Source: Alkalibacterium olivapovliticus (GTDB lineage: Bacteria; Bacillota; Bacilli; Lactobacillales; Carnobacteriaceae_A). From it: a DNA stretch of 64,000 bases. The first letter of the stretch is position 1. Each line of letters opens with the position of its first letter. Below, piece by piece: positions 60,824 through 64,000 of this stretch. Below the pieces are notes generated by a model. The model was not told the origin of the DNA. It made no database searches and saw nothing but the letters and a program-made list of their open reading frames with translations. The stretch lies in assembly GCF_003003275.1 (NCBI RefSeq), contig NZ_PVTO01000006.1, positions 1 through 64,000 of the forward strand, in the 5' to 3' direction. Both the position numbers and the translations under genes were made by a program.

Positions 60824-62446
60824 ATGAAGTGGTGGCAGAACGCAGTAATTTATCAAATTTATCCCCGCAGTTTTCAGGACAGTAATGGGGACGGCATTGG
60901 AGATATTCCAGGTATTATCAGCCGTCTCGATTATCTTCAGGAACTGGGAATCGATGCAATCTGGCTGAGTCCAGTATATGAATCACCCAACGATGACAAC
61001 GGATATGACATCAGTAACTATCAGGCTATTCATCCGGAATTCGGTACAATGGATGATATGGATAGACTGATCGAAGAAGCAAAAACTCGAAATATCCGGA
61101 TTGTCATGGATCTGGTCGTGAACCACACCAGCGATGAACACAAGTGGTTTGTAGAAGCGAAAAAAGGAAGAGAGAATCCTTACAGGGACTATTATATCTG
61201 GCGGGATCCCGTCGATGGACAGGCTCCAAACGACTTGGGATCCACCTTCAGTGGGTCAGCCTGGACTTTTGATGAAGCAAGTGGCCAGTACTATATGCAC
61301 TTGTTCAGCAAAAAGCAGCCTGATTTGAACTGGGAAAATGAAACCATGCGTCAAGAAGTCTATGACATGATGAATTTCTGGTTGGATAAGGGAGTTGGCG
61401 GGTTTAGAATGGATGTTATCGACCTGATCGCGAAAGTACCGGATCACAAAATAACGGCAGATGGGCCCAAGCTGCACGCCTACTTAAAAGACATGCACGA
61501 ACAGACGTTAAAAGACAGAGAGGTCATGACGGTGGGCGAAACATGGAGTGCCACGCCGGAGTCTGCCAAATTATATTCTGATCCTGACAGAAACGAGCTG
61601 TCTATGGTGTTCCAGTTTGAACACATGATGATGGACGAACAGCCTGGTAAGAGCAAATGGGACTTGAAGGAACTTGATGTGGTCGACTGGAAAGAGGTTC
61701 TTACCAAATGGCAGGTCGAACTGAAAGAGGATGGATGGAACAGTCTCTTCTGGAATAATCATGATACACCGCGCGTCGTCTCTAGGTGGGGAAATGACAA
61801 GGACTACCGTGTGGAGAGTGCCAAGTGCTTCGCAATCCTGCTTCACTTGATGAGAGGAACACCTTATATTTATCAGGGAGAAGAAATTGGAATGACCAAT
61901 CGTCACGTAACATCGATAGATGAAGTGGATGATATTGAAAGTCGCAATATGTATGCTGAACGTCTGGCGCAAGGCTATTCAAAAGCGGACATTCTGAAAT
62001 CGATCAATGTCAAAGGTCGTGACAACGCCCGCACACCTATTCACTGGAATCAGACAGATCAGGCCGGCTTTACTGAGGGAACGCCATGGCTTAAAGTCCA
62101 GCCTAATTATAAAGAAATCAATGTAGAACAGGCGCTGGCCGATAAAGATTCTGTCTTTTACACGTATCAGAAACTGATTCAGATCAGAAAAGAGAATCCA
62201 GCGATTGTCTGGGGATCATTTAATCTGCTGCTACCTGAGCATCCAACAGTTTTTGCTTATGAACGTCTTTATAAAAATGAGAAGTGGGTAGTCGTGACCA
62301 ATTTAAGTGCAGACAGTCAAATAGTTTCTTTTGAAACCATAAAAGATCAGGGCAATGTGGTGGTCTCTAACTATGACCGCAGCTCACTGAACTGGTCTGA
62401 TTTGACCCTGAAACCGTTTGAAGCAATGGCTGTTCAGTTTGTTTAG
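60824..62446 (+). CDS. Alpha-glucosidase, oligo-1,6-glucosidase type (GH13_31)
   Basis: A 540-residue cytoplasmic glucosidase from the ATG at 60824, which AAAGGAG precedes; an in-frame ATG 33 bases upstream overlaps pgmB. Typical GH13_31 blocks are AVIYQIYPRSFQDSNGDGIG, VMDLVVNHTSDEHKWF, and the catalytic Asp197 (GGFRMDVIDLI), Glu239 (VGETW) and the Asp in NNHDTPRVVSRWG. A Val after the nucleophile is the residue reported for alpha-1,6-acting oligo-1,6-glucosidases and dextran glucosidases, whereas alpha-1,4 enzymes usually have Ala or Thr. It would release glucose from isomaltose or branched limit dextrins left by the other enzymes. Confidence 0.9.
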   Translation: MKWWQNAVIYQIYPRSFQDSNGDGIGDIPGIISRLDYLQELGIDAIWLSPVYESPNDDNGYDISNYQAIHPEFGTMDDMDRLIEEAKTRNIRIVMDLVVNHTSDEHKWFVEAKKGRENPYRDYYIWRDPVDGQAPNDLGSTFSGSAWTFDEASGQYYMHLFSKKQPDLNWENETMRQEVYDMMNFWLDKGVGGFRMDVIDLIAKVPDHKITADGPKLHAYLKDMHEQTLKDREVMTVGETWSATPESAKLYSDPDRNELSMVFQFEHMMMDEQPGKSKWDLKELDVVDWKEVLTKWQVELKEDGWNSLFWNNHDTPRVVSRWGNDKDYRVESAKCFAILLHLMRGTPYIYQGEEIGMTNRHVTSIDEVDDIESRNMYAERLAQGYSKADILKSINVKGRDNARTPIHWNQTDQAGFTEGTPWLKVQPNYKEINVEQALADKDSVFYTYQKLIQIRKENPAIVWGSFNLLLPEHPTVFAYERLYKNEKWVVVTNLSADSQIVSFETIKDQGNVVVSNYDRSSLNWSDLTLKPFEAMAVQFV

Positions 62447-62500
62447 ACTTTATCTGTTCATACCTGTTACATCCTGATACCGGTAACATAGAGAAAACAA

Positions 62501-62570
62501 TTGGAACATTTGTAAAAACCTTATATAGTTAACTTGTAATCACTTACATAACAATTTAAAAGCGATTTCT
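62501..62570 (+). promoter_or_regulatory. Promoter and cre site upstream of the binding-protein gene
   Basis: TTGGAA (62501-62506), a 17-base spacer and TATAGT (62524-62529) form a promoter. TAAAAGCGATTTCT (62557-62570) matches the CcpA cre consensus TGAAAGCGNTTTCA at 12 of 14 positions, about 20 bases past the start point, a position where CcpA blocks elongation. This predicts glucose repression of maltodextrin uptake. Confidence 0.6.
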
Positions 62571-62672
62571 TAAGGGGAATGGTACCTTCCCACAGAGACT
62601 GCTGGTTAGAATAAGTGACACGACATTTGTTTAACTTGTTGATAATATGTAAAAAAATAGGAGGAACAACAC

Positions 62673-64000
62673 ATGATCGATACTAAATTATTATATAAAG
62701 GATTGTTACTGCTCTCAACAGCCGGTTTATTAGCTGCTTGTGGAAATGGAGATGACGGCGACGCTGGTGATACAGGAACAGATACGGATTCAACTGAAGA
62801 GGTAGATTCAGCAGAAGATACTAACGGTGAAACTGCTGAAGGCGAAACTTCAAACGAAGACGAACCCGAAAAACCTGAAATGCTTACGATGTGGGTCAAC
62901 CAGGAAGAACAGCAGTTAGATGCGTATGAAGAAATTACTGAGCGCTTTACTGAAGAGTATGGCATCGACGTTCAAATCACACCATATGAAATGCTGGAGC
63001 AGTTAGACGGAATGAGCTTGGATGGTCCAGCTGGTCAAGGTCCTGATTTATTCTTCCAGCCGCATGACCGTATGGGCGATATTTACTTACAAGGTGTAGC
63101 CGCTGAACTGGAACTGACTGATGATCAGTTAAGCCGATTGGGCGAATACAACGAAGAAGCTGTTCAGTCATTCAGCTATGAAGGAATCCAGTTCGGTATT
63201 CCAGCTGTTGTTGAAACGTATGCTTTATTCGTAAATAATGAATTAGTACCTGAAGCACCAGAGACAATGGAAGAACTAGTTGAAATTGCAGCTGATCTGA
63301 CTGGAGACGGTCAATACGGATTCATGATGAATGCTGGAGATTTATACTTCACATACCCATTCATTACAGCTGATGGCGGATATATCTTCGGACAAGATGC
63401 TGACGGTGTTTATGACCCAACAGATATCGGATTGAATTCTCCAGAAACAGTATCTGCTGTAGAAGGCATTCAATCATGGTTTGATGATGGCTTGATGCCA
63501 CCTGGAACAGACTTGGAAGTTGCAAACAGCTTATTCATGGATGGCCAGTTAGGTATGATTGTTAACGGACCTTGGGCTATTCCAGATTACCGTGACTCAA
63601 TTGGAGACAACCTGCAAGTTGTTGAACTGCCAACTCAAAACGGCGAACAATTGAACTCGTTCTCAGGGAATAAAGGCTGGTTAGTCAACTATTACACTGA
63701 AAATGAGTACTGGGCAACTGAGTTAGCACTGTTCATTACTAACGAAGAAAGTTCTACAACTTACTTCGAAGTAGCGGGTGAATTACCGGCTCATACTGCA
63801 GTAGAAATCGATGACGAATTCATGGATCCAATCTTTGCACAAACACAACACGCGCACCCAATGCCTAACATTCCTGAAATGTCTCAAGTTTGGGAGCCTT
63901 TAGGTGACGCATTACAATTCGTACAGCAGGGTGACGATGTGCAAGAAGTTTTAGATGAAGCTGTTCAGGATATTGAAGCTAACATTTCAATGATGGGACA
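62673..64000 (+). CDS. Maltodextrin-binding lipoprotein (partial, runs off the window)
   Basis: The first 442 codons of an ABC binding protein; no stop before the window end. ATG after AGGAGGAACAACAC. The lipobox LLAAC puts the lipidated Cys at residue 23, followed by an acidic Asp/Thr/Glu linker to about residue 70. The mature part shows the MalE/MdxE family order: LTMWVNQEEQQLDAYEEITE, GQGPDLFFQPHDRMGDI, PAVVETYALFVNNELV, FMMNAGDLYFTYPF and MIVNGPWAIPDYRD. It should deliver maltodextrins to permeases beyond the right edge. It is the usual partner of the cytoplasmic enzymes just upstream. Confidence 0.92.
   Translation, partial: MIDTKLLYKGLLLLSTAGLLAACGNGDDGDAGDTGTDTDSTEEVDSAEDTNGETAEGETSNEDEPEKPEMLTMWVNQEEQQLDAYEEITERFTEEYGIDVQITPYEMLEQLDGMSLDGPAGQGPDLFFQPHDRMGDIYLQGVAAELELTDDQLSRLGEYNEEAVQSFSYEGIQFGIPAVVETYALFVNNELVPEAPETMEELVEIAADLTGDGQYGFMMNAGDLYFTYPFITADGGYIFGQDADGVYDPTDIGLNSPETVSAVEGIQSWFDDGLMPPGTDLEVANSLFMDGQLGMIVNGPWAIPDYRDSIGDNLQVVELPTQNGEQLNSFSGNKGWLVNYYTENEYWATELALFITNEESSTTYFEVAGELPAHTAVEIDDEFMDPIFAQTQHAHPMPNIPEMSQVWEPLGDALQFVQQGDDVQEVLDEAVQDIEANISMMG

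Overview
The window is from a low-GC Gram-positive bacterium. Ribosome binding sites are strong AGGAGG-like sequences, TTG and GTG starts are common, lipoproteins carry short signal peptides with Cys lipoboxes, and many surface proteins are acidic. The gene set (fused osmoprotectant permease-binding protein, maltose phosphorylase with beta-phosphoglucomutase, GH42 beta-galactosidase, an ISLre2-type insertion sequence, holin-like toxin peptides) fits Lactobacillales, most likely a salt- or alkali-adapted Carnobacteriaceae such as the Alkalibacterium/Marinilactibacillus group. That placement is inference from gene content, not a phylogeny. No rRNA, tRNA or CRISPR array was seen.

Layout. 0.1-1.5 kb is an AT-rich accessory patch with a secreted bacteriocin-like protein whose signal peptide is split by a poly-A frameshift, a 4-TM immunity-like partner, and a frameshifted holin-like toxin. 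1.5-9.9 kb is chromosomal: truA, a series of GNAT acetyltransferases and a methyltransferase, an AraC/GyrI regulator, small membrane proteins, and katA behind a PerR-like box. 10-19 kb is an osmoprotectant binding protein, then a glycerophosphodiester/glycerol-3-phosphate locus: a ugp-type ABC transporter with its own phosphodiesterase and two more phosphodiesterases nearby. 19-26 kb has an EndA-like nuclease lipoprotein, a complete ISLre2-family insertion sequence with 9-bp target duplication, a GrpB protein and a polysaccharide deacetylase. 26.3-29.3 kb is a strongly AT-rich island: an intact type I toxin candidate of the holin-like family, a 54-residue membrane peptide, and a two-gene CBASS-type anti-phage module (CD-NTase plus SMODS-associated 4TM effector). 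29.5-37.8 kb returns to core functions: guaBA, an Opu/EgtU-type ABC uptake system and a disulfide oxidoreductase.

38.4-44.5 kb is an unusual seven-gene unit: two ABC-2-like membrane proteins, an ATPase with an altered signature motif, a lipoprotein with two related domains, two paralogous one-to-two-TM proteins, and a small membrane protein. I do not recognise it as a described system. 45-47 kb is a cell-surface subtilase on the opposite strand. 47.4-52 kb joins an orphan TIGR02679-type (Wadjet-associated) protein, a GH42 beta-galactosidase and a LacI-type regulator. 52-55 kb holds two paralogous lipoproteins and an HcxA-like dehydrogenase. 55.0-55.5 kb is an array of 102-bp tandem repeats with a conserved hairpin.

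55.7-64 kb is a maltodextrin operon: neopullulanase-like GH13 enzyme, maltose phosphorylase, beta-phosphoglucomutase, GH13_31 alpha-glucosidase and the start of a maltodextrin-binding lipoprotein preceded by a good cre site. Together these genes would shorten imported maltodextrins, phosphorolyse maltose to glucose plus beta-glucose-1-phosphate, and convert the latter to glucose-6-phosphate.
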